This document shows, in pieces, positions 1 to 9,903 of a stretch of DNA of 64,000 nucleotides. How positions within the stretch are numbered: position 1 is the stretch's first letter; the number at the start of each line of letters is the position of its first letter. This DNA is from BPIH01 sp042408535. Its GTDB lineage: Bacteria; Chloroflexota; Limnocylindria; Limnocylindrales; CSP1-4. The notes beneath the pieces are model-generated. The model ran no database searches. It saw only the letters and a list, made by a program, of their open reading frames with translations, and was not told where the DNA came from. The translations under genes and the position numbers were made by a program. The stretch is from the NCBI GenBank assembly GCA_042408535.1, contig JBHORA010000007.1, forward strand, positions 1 through 64,000, given 5' to 3'.

Positions 1-1478
<1,478 letters not shown>

Positions 1479-1482
<4 letters not shown>

Positions 1483-2675
1483 GCAGCCCCGGTCCGGCGG
1501 CGATCCTCCGACGGGCGGCCGAGCTGACCGCGGCCGGCCGCTCCTTCGCCCTCGCCACCGTCGTCGCCGTCGTCCGACCGACGTCGGCCCGGCCTGGGGC
1601 TCGGGGGATCGTCCACCCGGACGGCAAAATCGAGGGCTGGGTCGGCGGGAGCTGTGCCCAGCCGATCGTCGTCAAGGAGGCGCTCCGCTCCCTCGTCGAC
1701 GGGCAACCGCGCCTCCTCCGGATCAGCAAGGAGGCGCCGTCGGCGACCCGCCGGGCCGACGGCGTCATCGACTACGTCATGACCTGCCACTCGGGCGGGA
1801 CCCTCGAGATCGCCGTGGAGCCGATCCTTCCGGCGCCGGAGCTCTGGGTCGCCGGGACGACGCCGATCGCGGCCGCCCTCGTCTCCCTCGGGGCCGCGGC
1901 CGGCTTCCGGGTCACCGTCGTCGACCCGGTCGCCGATCCGGCCGACTTCCCGGCCGCCGAACGGGTCCACCGGGCGCCCCACTTCCGGGGCCTCGAAGCG
2001 GCCCGACCGCCGTACGTCGTCGTCGCCAGCCAGGGCGTCTGGGACGAGGAGGCCGTGGAAGCGGCCCTCCGCCTCGAGGTCGCCTATCTCGGCCTCGTCG
2101 CCTCGCCGACCCGGGCGGCCGCCGTTCGGGCCTACCTCCGCGAGGTCGAGGTGCCCGAGGAGCGGATCGCCGCCCTCCGGGCGCCGGCCGGCCTCGACAT
2201 CGGGGCGGAGACACCCGAGGAGATCGCCCTCTCGATCCTCGCCGAGCTCGTCCAGGTGCGTCGCGGCCGGGCGCCCTTCGTCGCTGCCCCGGGGCCGGCG
2301 ACGGTCGCCGTGGCGACGGCTGGGGCGCCGGTGGCCATGGAGCCCGCCGGGGCCGACGCCATCGTCCGCGTCGATCCCGTCTGCGGGATGGAGGTCGAGC
2401 GGGACCGGGCTCGCCACCTCGCCGAGTACGACGGGGTCGTCTACGCCTTCTGCAGTCTCATGTGCCGGACCCGCTTCGTCCGCGACCCGGCCGGCTTCCT
2501 CGCCCGCGGTCCGGTGGGCATGGGCGGGGAGGGGCCGGCAGGGGGCCGCACCGAGTCGTCCGGGGGCGGTGGCGACGCCGCGCCCATCGCGACGACGGCG
2601 ACTCCGTCTGCGGCCGAGCGCGTACCATCGCCACCACGACCGTCGCGCCCGTCCCGCCGTCCGCAGAAGGGCTGA
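1479..2675 (+). CDS. XdhC/CoxF-type molybdoenzyme maturation factor fused to a YHS domain
   Basis: Maturation factor of the XdhC/CoxI-F family, which helps load sulfurated molybdenum cofactor into CO and xanthine dehydrogenases. GTG start inside the coxL stop (GTGA overlap). 398 residues: N-terminal XdhC domain with WVGGSCAQP, a central Rossmann-like domain (VAGTTPIAAAL, DIGAETPEEIALSILAEL), then at about residue 299-342 a YHS-type domain starting DPVCGMEV and containing CSLMC, followed by a Pro/Ser/Thr/Arg-rich tail. YHS domains are small Cys-rich putative metal-binding modules seen on copper ATPases and some oxygenases; finding one on XdhC suggests metal or sulfur handling during cofactor insertion (inference). 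Placement directly after coxL supports a role in CO dehydrogenase maturation. Confidence 0.85.
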
Positions 2676-2731
2676 CGCCGGCGGGGCTTCGGGCGCCGAA
2701 CGATTCAGGGTCGCTTCGTAGGAGGGTTTCC

Positions 2732-3175
2732 ATGCGGTTCTCCGGCAGCGTCGTCATCCGGGCTCCCCGCGACAAGGTCTGGGCCTTCGTCACCGATCCC
2801 CTCGCCGTCGGCGGCTGCGGCCCCGGGGTCGAGAGCGTCGAGCGGGTCGACGACACCCACTACAAGGCCATCGCCAAGGTCGGGGTCGGCTTCATCTCGG
2901 CTCGCTTCGCCGGCGACATCACCCTCGTCGAGCAGGCCGCTCCCGAGCGGGCGGTCATGAAGGTCCACGGCCAGGCCCCCGGGAGCGCCGCCGATGCCGT
3001 GGCGACGATGACCCTCCGCGACGGCGACGAGCCCGGGACGACGGTCATGGACTGGGTCGCCGAGGTCACGATTTCGGGGTCCCTGGCGGCCGTCGGGGCT
3101 CGCCTCATCGAGGGAACCGCGAACAAGCTCACGGCCCAGACCTTCGACTGCATCCGGGCCAAGCTCGAAGCCTGA
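2732..3175 (+). CDS. coxG: CO dehydrogenase accessory protein CoxG (SRPBCC fold)
   Basis: CoxG-family SRPBCC/START-like protein, reported to bind lipids or quinones and to link CO dehydrogenase to the membrane. 147 residues, normal for the family. Starts MRFSGSVVIRAPRDKVWAFV, the typical N-terminal beta-helix segment, and ends with the long C-terminal helix (KLTAQTFDCIRAKLEA). ATG at 2732 is preceded by a strong TAGGAGGG at 2719-2726. It lies 56 bases after the XdhC-like gene and is probably the last gene of the cox operon; a 7-bp hairpin follows the stop. Confidence 0.88.
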   Translation: MRFSGSVVIRAPRDKVWAFVTDPLAVGGCGPGVESVERVDDTHYKAIAKVGVGFISARFAGDITLVEQAAPERAVMKVHGQAPGSAADAVATMTLRDGDEPGTTVMDWVAEVTISGSLAAVGARLIEGTANKLTAQTFDCIRAKLEA

Positions 3176-3181
3176 GCCTGG

Positions 3182-3200
3182 CTCGCCGGTGAGCGGCGAG
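3182..3200 (+). terminator. Possible terminator hairpin after coxG
   Basis: CTCGCCG (3182-3188) pairs with CGGCGAG (3194-3200) around a 5-base loop seven bases after the coxG stop. There is no T-run, so intrinsic termination is only a suggestion; its place at the end of the cox operon is the main support. Confidence 0.3.
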
Positions 3201-3223
3201 ACCCGGCCAGAACCATCCTGTCG

Positions 3224-3627
3224 TCAGTTCGAGGAGCGGACGCGCCGGAGGAGGGCCCGGCCGAGAACCGGTCCGAGGTAGCCGACCGCCCCGACGACGG
3301 ACCCCTCGGCCTCGTAGAAGAGCCGTTCGGTGACTGCGCTTTCGCTGGCGGCAAGACGAGGCCGAGCCCGATGGCGAGGAGGTGGGCGGTGGCATAGCCG
3401 AGGTAGAAGGCGAGGAGTCCGGACAGCCCGCGGCCGACGGGGGGAGGCGACGGCGCCGAGGGCGAGCAGGGACCGGAAACGATCGGCGACGACCATCCCG
3501 GCGGGATCGGCCCGGCGCCGAAGAAGCCGAGGCCGCTGCCGAGGGTGACGAGGACCTGTCGCCCGTCTTCTTCGTTGTTGCCGCACCCATCCCTTTTCCC
3601 CAACACCGAAAGCCGAAATGCCGGCAT
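3224..3627 (-). pseudogene. Frameshifted small membrane protein gene
   Basis: No single frame is convincing, but protein-like segments alternate between two frames on the minus strand: a start MPAFRLSVLGKRDG... running into GSGLGFFGAG, then in another frame MVVADRFRSLLALGAVA, then back to GLSGLLAFYLGYATAHLLAIG (clearly a membrane helix), and finally TERLFYEAEGSVVGAVGYLG...LLRRVRSSN before the stop at 3224. About three frameshifts are needed to join them. The rebuilt product would be a roughly 130-residue protein with three or four membrane segments. Either a decayed gene or a run of sequencing errors in a GC-rich stretch. No function assigned. Confidence 0.5.
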
Positions 3628-3694
3628 ATCGCCGCTGTCAGATGTGCTGGTGGAGCCCTTCCTCCTGCGGTCCCTCTACCGAGGTGCGACGTGA

Positions 3695-4405
3695 TCAGCG
3701 GATCCCGGTGTCCCAGGCGAGGGTCACGGCGAGGGGCCGGCCACCGGCGAGGGAGACGACGACGGGCGCCGGGTCGCCAGTCATGAACGCTTCCTCGGCC
3801 CGGCCGAGGACGACGTAGACGCCGGCCGGCACCCGGAGCTCGGCCGAACCATCGGCCGCCGTGTGGGCTGCCGCGACCCCGGTCCCGTTCGGCGCGATGA
3901 CCTCGATCGTCGCTGCCACCGGGCGGGGGGCACAGGCCGGATCGCCCGGACGCTCGACCGGGCAGGTCGGGCCGGCGAGGGCGGAGACCGACAGGGTCCC
4001 AGGTTGCCCGGTGATGTCGCCCGGGAGGAGTCCGGCCGGGAGCGGATCACCCGCCTCGTTGATGGCGATCACGGCGAGGGAGCGGTCGACGTCGACGTCG
4101 ATCGTGTGTTCGTTGATGCAGCCAGCGGGGCAGTCGCCCCAGCCGAGGTGGAGTCGGACGCGAATGCCGTCGCCCAGGGGGAGGACCTCGTACCAGCGAT
4201 CCTGGCCGATGAGGCTCGGGTCGAGGGGGCCGAAGCCGCGGAAACGAGGGTCCGAGCCGAGGGCGACAGCGACGGCCCGGACCTCGAACGGCAGGTCAAC
4301 GGTCGGTGGGCTCGGGCTGGGTGTGGGTCCGCCGCCTCCGCAGGCGGCGGCGAGGAAGCCGGCGGCGAGGCCGACGAGCATGAGCGAACGCGGTCGAACG
4401 TGCAT
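3695..4405 (-). CDS. Putative lipoprotein, hypothetical
   Basis: 236-residue secreted lipoprotein of unknown function. The N-terminus MHVRPRSLMLVGLAAGFLAAACGGGG is a signal peptide ending in a lipobox (LAAAC), followed by a Pro/Ser/Thr-rich linker and a mature part with several Cys and a C-terminal beta-sandwich-like segment (TIEVIAPNGTGVAAAHTAADGSAELRVPAGVYVVL) that looks like a carboxypeptidase-regulatory or prealbumin-like fold (inference). The start at 4405 is chosen because it places the signal peptide exactly at the N-terminus; upstream sequence in the same frame is repeat-derived and arginine/proline-rich. Confidence 0.7.
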   Translation of the reverse strand: MHVRPRSLMLVGLAAGFLAAACGGGGPTPSPSPPTVDLPFEVRAVAVALGSDPRFRGFGPLDPSLIGQDRWYEVLPLGDGIRVRLHLGWGDCPAGCINEHTIDVDVDRSLAVIAINEAGDPLPAGLLPGDITGQPGTLSVSALAGPTCPVERPGDPACAPRPVAATIEVIAPNGTGVAAAHTAADGSAELRVPAGVYVVLGRAEEAFMTGDPAPVVVSLAGGRPLAVTLAWDTGIR

Positions 4406-4450
4406 GGCCCCCGGACGCCGCCGACCGGCCGCGGGTTCCGCCTCGGGTGG

Positions 4451-4550
4451 CCCGCTCGATGGCGCCGTGGCCCGCCCGATGGCCCGGGGCCCGCTCGATG
4501 GCGCCGGGGCCGCTCGATGGCCCGGGGCCCGCTCGATGGCGCCATGCCCC
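4451..4550. repeat. Imperfect tandem repeat, five units of about 20 bp
   Basis: Five adjacent copies of a unit like CCCGCTCGATGGCGCCGGGG lie between the lipoprotein start and the end of the next minus-strand gene. Units differ at a few positions (CGCCCGATGG in the second) and vary by one base in length, so the array is not under reading-frame constraint. It sits where the lipoprotein promoter would be expected. Confidence 0.85.
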
Positions 4551-4560
4551 GCCCCCGCTC

Positions 4561-4833
4561 TCAGCGGCGCGGCGCCGCCGACGACCCGTCGCGGCGGACG
4601 ACCCAGTGGATTGTTCGCCGGAGGACGTCGTCGACGGTTCGGACGCACTCGACGCTCGCCGCCGGGTAGCCTGCCTCCCGGAGGAGGGCTTGAGCCCGGA
4701 GGGCGGCCGCCTGGCAGCTTCCACCGAGGGCGCCCTCGGCCTCGAGGGTCGCCCGGGCGCGTTCGAAGGCGGCGACGAAGGCGGGGTCGTCCCAGGGGAC
4801 GAGCTTCGCTTCGAGCTGGACCTCGGTCGTCAT
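4561..4833 (-). CDS. Small conserved-looking hypothetical protein
   Basis: 90-residue soluble protein of unknown function. Start at 4833 chosen because GGAGGT lies 6-8 bases upstream; longer readings extend into low-complexity Arg/Gly/Pro sequence. Contains a helical stretch (PAFVAAFERARATLEAEG), a segment GGSCQAAALRAQALLREAGYPAASVECVRTVDDVLRRT and a short basic C-terminus. No known motif recognised. Confidence 0.6.
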   Translation of the reverse strand: MTTEVQLEAKLVPWDDPAFVAAFERARATLEAEGALGGSCQAAALRAQALLREAGYPAASVECVRTVDDVLRRTIHWVVRRDGSSAAPRR

Positions 4834-5045
4834 CTGGCTCGCACCTCCGGTCTGATCGTACGCCCAGCGGGCGCGGGGCGAGAGGGCCGATCGGACCGAT
4901 GGTGGCGAGCCGAGGTCCCGGACCCGAGGTCGCTTGGACCGCGACCCACCGAAGCCACACCCACCCTCACGGATCGGGGTCGTCGGCGGTGGCTCACCCG
5001 AGCCGTCGGTCGCCCCACGATCGCGGATCGGGCACACTCTCCGCC

Positions 5046-5684
5046 ATGGAGCACCTGACCCGACCCGTCGGCCCCCTGGCGACGAACGTCCATCTCCTCG
5101 CCGACCCGACCTGGCGGGAAGCGATCGCCATCGACACCGCCATCCCGTCCCTGGCCTGGATCGCGGACGAGCTCGCCGCCCGGGGCTGGTCCCTCCGGCT
5201 CATCGTCACGACCCACGGCCACTGGGACCACATGGGCGACAACGCGGCCGTCGCCGAGCACACCGGGGCCGCCATCGCCGTCCATCCCGACGACCGCTAC
5301 CGGCTCCTCGACCCGCAGCCCCTCTTCGCTCCCTTCCCGATCCCGCCGTGCGTGCCGGCCGTCGATCTCGTCGAGGGCGGCGAGGTCCGCTTCGGGGCCG
5401 TTCGGCTCCGGGTCCTCCACACGCCGGGCCACACCGAGGGCTCGGTCTGCCTCTACGAGCCCGACCGCGGCCTCCTCTTCTCGGGCGACACCCTCTTCGC
5501 TGGCGGCTGGGGCCGGACGGACCTGCCGGGCGGATCGGAGGCGGCCATGGCCGAGTCGATCGCCCGGCTCTGCGAGCTCGAGGATCGGGTTCGGGTCCTG
5601 CCCGGCCACGGCCCGGAGACGACCATCGGCCGGGAGCGGGCCTGGATGGAGCTCGTCCGCCGCGAGGGTCGGCTCATCGCCTAG
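5046..5684 (+). CDS. Metallo-beta-lactamase-fold hydrolase (glyoxalase II-like)
   Basis: 212-residue MBL-fold hydrolase of the glyoxalase II/YcbL type, expected to hydrolyse thioesters or related substrates at a dinuclear metal site. Metal ligands are all visible: THGHWDH (HxHxDH), TPGHTEGS, SGDTLFAGGWGRTD (bridging Asp) and the C-terminal LPGHGPETT. ATG 5046 gives the full beta-lactamase N-terminus (NVHLLAD...AIAIDTA). Convergent with the next gene: the two stop codons overlap (5681-5684). Confidence 0.85.
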   Translation: MEHLTRPVGPLATNVHLLADPTWREAIAIDTAIPSLAWIADELAARGWSLRLIVTTHGHWDHMGDNAAVAEHTGAAIAVHPDDRYRLLDPQPLFAPFPIPPCVPAVDLVEGGEVRFGAVRLRVLHTPGHTEGSVCLYEPDRGLLFSGDTLFAGGWGRTDLPGGSEAAMAESIARLCELEDRVRVLPGHGPETTIGRERAWMELVRREGRLIA

Positions 5685-6703
5685 CTCGGCGACTCGTCGA
5701 GGGGCCGGCGGTAGACGGCGTACCGCATCGTCCTCCGGAAGCCGAGTCGCTCGTAGAGGGCGACGGCGCCGCTCGGGTTGTCGGCGTCGACGCCGAGGGC
5801 GGCCTCTTCGAGGCCCCGGGCTCGGAGGGCGGCCATCGCCCGGACCATGAGGGCCGTCGCCAGGCCGCGGCGGCGCCACGGACGCCGGACTCCAACGCTG
5901 TCGAGCCAGCCCCGGCGCCGCCCGAGCAACCGGTTCTCCGATTCCCGAACGATGACGATGACGACCCCGGCGACCTCGTCGCGGTCCCAGGCGACCTGCC
6001 AGAGGCCGAGGTCGGTCTCGGGGTCCTCGAGAACGGCCCGGACGTCCTCCTCGGTCAGCTCGGTGTGGCCCCAGTGGTCCCGAAAGGCCTCGGCGTCCGC
6101 TTCGATGATCCGGCGGGCCGTCTCCGGCGAGGCGGGGCGGAGCTCGAGACCGTCGGGCAGCGGTGCCGACGGGAGGTCGTCGAGGCTCGGGCGGACCATG
6201 TCGAAGAAGGATCGAACCGGTCGAAAGCCCTCCCTTTCGAGGAGAGCGATGGCGCCCGCCTCGGTCTCGGCGAGCCAGGCGCTCGCCACCGGCGGACGCT
6301 CCGACGGCGCCGCGAGAGCGACGCCACGGGCCCGCTCGAGGGTGCGGCGGAGGAGGAACCGCCCGATCCCTCGCCGCCGGAGGTCCGGATCGACGACGCC
6401 CGAGAGCCAGTGAACCGGCGTGCCGTCGCTCTCGAGCTCCCGGTGGTGGCGGGCGAGGGCGACGAGCCTCCCGCCGAGTTCGGCCAGGACGAGGTCGGCC
6501 TCGAGGTCGAAGCCGGGGAGGGTCCGGAGCTCGTGGCGGACGAGATCCCCGGTCGTCCGCCGCTCGATTCGATCGAAGGCGTAGGCCCGATTCTTCAGGT
6601 CGGCGACCGCCTCGGCGTCGGTGTCGCCGGCCCAGGGCCGGAGCCGGAGGCCGGGCATCGGCGGCTGGGGCGTGGCTGGGTTCAGGGTCGTTCGGTGGTC
6701 CAT
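5681..6703 (-). CDS. Tandem GNAT-domain N-acetyltransferase
   Basis: 340-residue protein with two GNAT folds in series. The first covers about residues 18-165 (VDPDLRRRGIGRFLLRRTLERA is its acetyl-CoA pyrophosphate loop), the second about 185-330 (SVGVRRPWRRRGLATALMVRAMAALRARG, then NPSGAVALYERLGFR). Duplicated GNAT proteins include mycothiol synthase and aminoglycoside acetyltransferase relatives, but the substrate cannot be read from sequence. Both pyrophosphate loops look intact, so both halves may bind acetyl-CoA. Upstream is the ABC export operon on the same strand, 55 bases away. Confidence 0.82.
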   Translation of the reverse strand: MDHRTTLNPATPQPPMPGLRLRPWAGDTDAEAVADLKNRAYAFDRIERRTTGDLVRHELRTLPGFDLEADLVLAELGGRLVALARHHRELESDGTPVHWLSGVVDPDLRRRGIGRFLLRRTLERARGVALAAPSERPPVASAWLAETEAGAIALLEREGFRPVRSFFDMVRPSLDDLPSAPLPDGLELRPASPETARRIIEADAEAFRDHWGHTELTEEDVRAVLEDPETDLGLWQVAWDRDEVAGVVIVIVRESENRLLGRRRGWLDSVGVRRPWRRRGLATALMVRAMAALRARGLEEAALGVDADNPSGAVALYERLGFRRTMRYAVYRRPLDESPS

Positions 6704-6758
6704 GCGAATCCCTTTCGTGGCCGGGCCTTTGGCGAGCGTCCCGGGTGCGGCGTGTTCC

Positions 6759-7559
6759 TCAACCGGCGCGCTTGAGGGCCCCGGTCCGCTTCGCGTGCCG
6801 CTCTGCCAGGCCGAAGGCCACTAGACCGGCCGGGACGAGGACGAGGCCCATGACGACGAGCGGGACGAGATCGTGGCCGAGCCTCGTGAGCGGGACGCCG
6901 TCGATGAGGCTGGCCCGGACGCCGTCGAGGACGTACGTCGCCGGCGACAGGCGGGCGAGGACCTGCATCCAGGGCGGCAGGACGTCGATCGAGTAGTAGA
7001 CACCCGAGACGACGAGGAGCGACGACTGGACGACGTAGATCATCTGGTCGCCCCGCTCCACGTAGAGGAGCGGCATGATGGCGGTGATCATCCCGATCCC
7101 GACGAAGCTGACCGAGCCGAGGGCGAGGACGGCCGCCGCGGCCCCGATATCGGCGTTCGAGAGGTCGAAGCCGAAGAAGGCGACGAGGACGGCGAAGACG
7201 ACGGCCGTGTGGACGAGGCCGTAGCCGACGGCGTAGAGGCAGGAGCCGACGAGGTGGGCCCAGCGACGGATCGGGGCCATCATCGTGTATTCGAGGGTGC
7301 CCTCCCAGCGCTCGACGGCGATGGTCTCGGCGATCCAGGAGAAGACCACCGAGAGGTAGTTCCAGAGGATCGCCCCGACCATGAGGATGAGGAGCAGGCG
7401 CCGGTCGCCCTGGTCGGCCCCGATGAGGGAGACCGACAGGGCACCGGCGGTGGAGTAGGCGAGGAAGGCGACCTCCCAGCCCCAGTAGCGGCGCGAGAGG
7501 AAGGCGTTCCGCTCGACGAAGGCATACGAGGCGCGGAGGTCGTGGAGCAAGGTCGTCAC
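6759..7559 (-). CDS. ABC-2 type transporter permease
   Basis: Membrane subunit of an ABC-2 exporter, 266 residues with about six membrane segments. The segment EGTLEYTMMAPIRRWAHLVG is the usual cytosolic coupling region of ABC-2 permeases, and PPWMQVLARLSPATYVLDGVRASLIDG is the conserved C-terminal ABC-2 signature. GTG start at 7559 overlaps the stop of the small upstream gene (GTGA). It works with the ATPase encoded at 7836-8729; the substrate is unknown (drugs, lipids or polysaccharides are handled by relatives). Confidence 0.85.
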   Translation of the reverse strand: MTTLLHDLRASYAFVERNAFLSRRYWGWEVAFLAYSTAGALSVSLIGADQGDRRLLLILMVGAILWNYLSVVFSWIAETIAVERWEGTLEYTMMAPIRRWAHLVGSCLYAVGYGLVHTAVVFAVLVAFFGFDLSNADIGAAAAVLALGSVSFVGIGMITAIMPLLYVERGDQMIYVVQSSLLVVSGVYYSIDVLPPWMQVLARLSPATYVLDGVRASLIDGVPLTRLGHDLVPLVVMGLVLVPAGLVAFGLAERHAKRTGALKRAG

Positions 7560-7753
7560 GTCGTCCGTCTCCGTGGCGGCTCAGCGGCGATACGCTCGCC
7601 GAGCCGGATGAGGGAGCGGCCGATCGCCCGCCGGAGCGAGGGCTTGGGCGGGGTCGGTCGCGGCCGGAGCAGTCGCCGCCGGGCGGCGGCGTCGGCTTCT
7701 GCGGCCCGGAGCGCCTGAGCGATCCGGAGCCGATGGTCGGCATTCGCCTGCAC
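7556..7753 (-). CDS. Small Arg-rich protein between the ABC subunits
   Basis: 65-residue basic protein of unknown function. A perfect GAAAGGAGGT (7770-7761) stands seven bases before GTG 7753, which fixes the start; the upstream in-frame GTG at 7762 overlaps this site and is unlikely. Sequence is helical and rich in Arg, Ala and Pro (RRLLRPRPTPPKPSLRRAIGRSLIRLGERI). It is translationally coupled to the permease gene, so it may be a small accessory subunit of the exporter (inference). Confidence 0.55.
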   Translation of the reverse strand: MQANADHRLRIAQALRAAEADAAARRRLLRPRPTPPKPSLRRAIGRSLIRLGERIAAEPPRRRTT

Positions 7754-7835
7754 GGGTCTCACCTCCTTTCCGTGGCGTGTCGTGTGGTCGTGGGTGGAGC
7801 GGCGTGTCGTCCGCTGCGCGTCGGTCGTGCATCCG

Positions 7836-8729
7836 TCATCGGTCGCTCTCCGCTTCGTCGGCCGGTTCGTCGTCGAGGTCGACGTCGAGGTCCCGCCCGG
7901 TGAAGGCGAGGAAGGCGTTTTCGAGGGTGGCGGGGCCGCCGAACCGGTCGGCGGCGAGCCGGGCGACGTCGGCGGGCGGAGCGTCGACCACGATCCGTCC
8001 CCGATCGAGGATGGCGAGCCGATCGCAGAGCTCGGCGGCCTCGTCGAGGTCGTGGGTGGTCAGGAGGACCGTCGTGTCGTGGGTCCGCCGGAGTTCGGCG
8101 ACGAAGGCCTGGACGTCCCGCTTGCTCCGTGGATCGAGGCCCGTCGTCGGCTCGTCGAGGAGGAGGAGGGCCGGGCTCGTGAGGAGCGCCCGGGCCACGG
8201 CGACTTTCTGCTGCATCCCCCGGCTCAGTTGCTCCATCGGCCGGTCGAGCCGGCGGCGGTCGAGGCCGAGGCGCTCGAGGATCGTCGCCGCTCGCCGGTC
8301 AGCGACCCGGGGGTCGAGGCCGTAGAGACGGGCCGCGAAGCGGAGGTTCTCGAGGGGGCTGAGCTTCTTGAAGAAGGCAGCGTCGACGCTCACCCGGTTC
8401 AGGTGCCGCCGGACGACGAGCCCGTCCCGCTCGACGTCGTGGCCGAAGACGCGGATCCGGCCGGCGTCGAGGGTCAGGAGACCGGCGATGAGGCGAATGA
8501 GGGTCGACTTCCCCGAACCGTTCGCTCCGAGGATCCCGACGACACCGCCGCGCGGGACGACGAGGTCGACGGCGTCGACGGCGACGATGGGCGCCCGCCG
8601 GCGGTTCGGCCGGAAGCGCTTGGTCGCCCCCACGATCTCGAGGGCGAGGGAGTTGGCTCCGGTGGCGGGTCGACCGGTCTCGCTCGAGCCGGGGGTTGCG
8701 GAGGGCGATGGGGAGATCGTCGTGGTCAT
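7836..8729 (-). CDS. ABC transporter ATP-binding protein (ABC-2 exporter)
   Basis: 297-residue ATPase that drives the ABC-2 permease. Walker A GANGSGKST, Q-loop region, signature LSRGMQQ, Walker B LLLLDEPTTGLD, and H-loop TTHDLDEA are all present, so it should be active. A Ser/Thr/Pro-rich N-terminal extension of about 28 residues precedes the domain. The C-terminal tail is acidic (DVDLDDEPADEAESD). It is the first gene of the operon and lies about 145 bases after the attenuator-like hairpin in the leader. Confidence 0.9.
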   Translation of the reverse strand: MTTTISPSPSATPGSSETGRPATGANSLALEIVGATKRFRPNRRRAPIVAVDAVDLVVPRGGVVGILGANGSGKSTLIRLIAGLLTLDAGRIRVFGHDVERDGLVVRRHLNRVSVDAAFFKKLSPLENLRFAARLYGLDPRVADRRAATILERLGLDRRRLDRPMEQLSRGMQQKVAVARALLTSPALLLLDEPTTGLDPRSKRDVQAFVAELRRTHDTTVLLTTHDLDEAAELCDRLAILDRGRIVVDAPPADVARLAADRFGGPATLENAFLAFTGRDLDVDLDDEPADEAESDR

Positions 8730-8874
8730 CGTCGTCTCCGGGGATCTCGCCTCGGGCGAGCTGGAAGGGGGCGACGTCGGGCCACGGTCGGCGGCCGTGG
8801 ACCCACGTCCCGGGATCGGGATGGGCCGTTGGCCGTCGGGTCGCGACCCCGCGGTCGGGCGCGGGGCACGAAGA

Positions 8875-9074
8875 AGCCGTGGGCCCAGGTGTGCCCACGG
8901 CTGAGTTGCTGCTCGGTCGGGCGGTCAGCCGCCCAGGAGCGGACTCAGTGGGGCACACTCCTCCCGCCGACGCCGGGATCGACCGGCGTCCAGCGAAGCG
9001 CGCACAGGGTTCCTGCCACCGAGCACCTCCTGGTGAAACCTGCTGTGGGCCGGGGAACGGCGCCGGCCGAACGG
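8875..9074 (-). ncRNA. Structured leader RNA with terminator/antiterminator-like hairpins
   Basis: Leader of the ABC exporter operon, read on the minus strand from a TSS near 9074. A perfect 10-bp hairpin, AGCCGTGGGC (8902-8893) with GCCCACGGCT (8884-8875), is followed by TTCTTCGT and looks like an intrinsic terminator. Its 5' arm overlaps the 3' arm of an alternative helix: GGGCACAC of 8896-8889 pairs with GTGTGCCC of 8958-8951, and the next inner block, 8906-8901, pairs with 8948-8943. A third hairpin, GGGCGG/CCGCCC, sits inside at 8934-8919. Two exclusive folds are the architecture of an attenuator or riboswitch. No class I know matches by eye (not T-box, TPP, SAM, cobalamin). Confidence 0.5.
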
Positions 9075-9080
9075 GCGGCC

Positions 9081-9110
9081 AGTCTACGGGCTGCCGGGCC
9101 CCCCTGTCAA
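9081..9110 (-). promoter_or_regulatory. Sigma-70-type promoter for the ABC exporter operon
   Basis: On the minus strand TTGACA (9110-9105) and TAGACT (9086-9081) are separated by 18 bases. This predicts a transcript start near 9074 and a leader of about 345 bases before the ATPase start at 8729. The -35 is a perfect consensus. Confidence 0.6.
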
Positions 9111-9139
9111 CAAGGTCCTGCGCCCGTGCCGGGCAGGCA

Positions 9140-9394
9140 AATGGAGGCAGCTGGTACGTCGATGCATTCTCGGTCGCTCGAACGGCCGGGTGCGTCGGAT
9201 GCGGATCGATCGAATATCGCGGAACCGTGGACTGGGGCTACCGGGGCGTGTTCGACCCAACGGGCACCTTGTTCCATAATCGGCACGTGAATACCGTCAC
9301 AGCCTTCGGCACGGGCCAGGCGCGGTGCACCTTCAGCATCACCTGGAGGAACTCGCTGCCCGGCTGGTCGCGACGGTTCATCTGCACGTCGTGA
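9140..9394 (+). pseudogene. C-terminal remnant of a hypothetical protein
   Basis: The plus-strand frame ending at 9394 has a protein-like C-terminus: WYVDAFSVARTAGCVGC, then VDWGYRGVFDPTGTLFHNRH, VNTVTAFGTGQARCTF and LPGWSRRFICTS. Its codon use is more even and less GC-biased than neighbouring genes. No start or coding signal is visible upstream, where the minus-strand promoter and leader lie, so this looks like the truncated end of a lost gene. Function unknown. Confidence 0.3.
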
Positions 9395-9408
9395 AGGAGG
9401 TACCCACC

Positions 9409-9783
9409 TTGATCACGATAGCCAAGCGCCTCGCCTGGGCCCTCGCCGGCACCCTCGTCGGCTTCGGGTTCCTGCGGCCCGTCGTCGGGCCCGTTCTGGG
9501 CCTCGTCGGCCTCGTCTTCGCGGTCGTCCTGGCCGAGATGCACCGTGAGGCGACCTGGCGTCTCGTCCCCTGGCTCGCCCTCGGGGCAGTCGTGACGGTC
9601 GCCGTCTTCGCCGGGGCCGACCTCGTGGCGCCCCAGCGCTGCACGCCCACCGGCTGCACGGAGCCGGTCGGCGCTCCCGTTCGACTCGCCGTCAGCCTCG
9701 TCATCGAGGTCATCTTGGTGGTCATCGGCGGCTGGGTCGAGTCCCGACGGGCTGCCTCGGCGGTGACTGGCCTGCGCGGCTAG
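9409..9783 (+). CDS. Small integral membrane protein, hypothetical
   Basis: 124-residue protein with three or four membrane segments (IAKRLAWALAGTLVGFGFL, VVGPVLGLVGLVFAVVLAEM, LVPWLALGAVVTVAVFAGADL, LAVSLVIEVILVVIGGWV) and a Cys-containing extracytoplasmic loop (APQRCTPTGCTEP). A full AAGGAGGT at 9394-9401 stands seven bases before TTG 9409, which decides the start despite an earlier in-frame ATG. Function unknown. Confidence 0.65.
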   Translation: MITIAKRLAWALAGTLVGFGFLRPVVGPVLGLVGLVFAVVLAEMHREATWRLVPWLALGAVVTVAVFAGADLVAPQRCTPTGCTEPVGAPVRLAVSLVIEVILVVIGGWVESRRAASAVTGLRG

Positions 9784-9903
9784 GTTGCGGTCGAGCCCAA
9801 AAGGAGCTGTGCGGCGCGGCCCGGTCGGGGACGCTTGGCTTTTCCGACGCCAGCGTCCTCTCGGCGATCGATCGCCGGTCGTCAGGTGACCCGGACGTCG
9901 TCC

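Noticed and set aside
8875..9074. Known riboswitch class (T-box, cobalamin, TPP, SAM) in the ABC exporter leader
   Set aside because: The conserved cores of these classes are not found on either strand; kept only as an unclassified structured leader.
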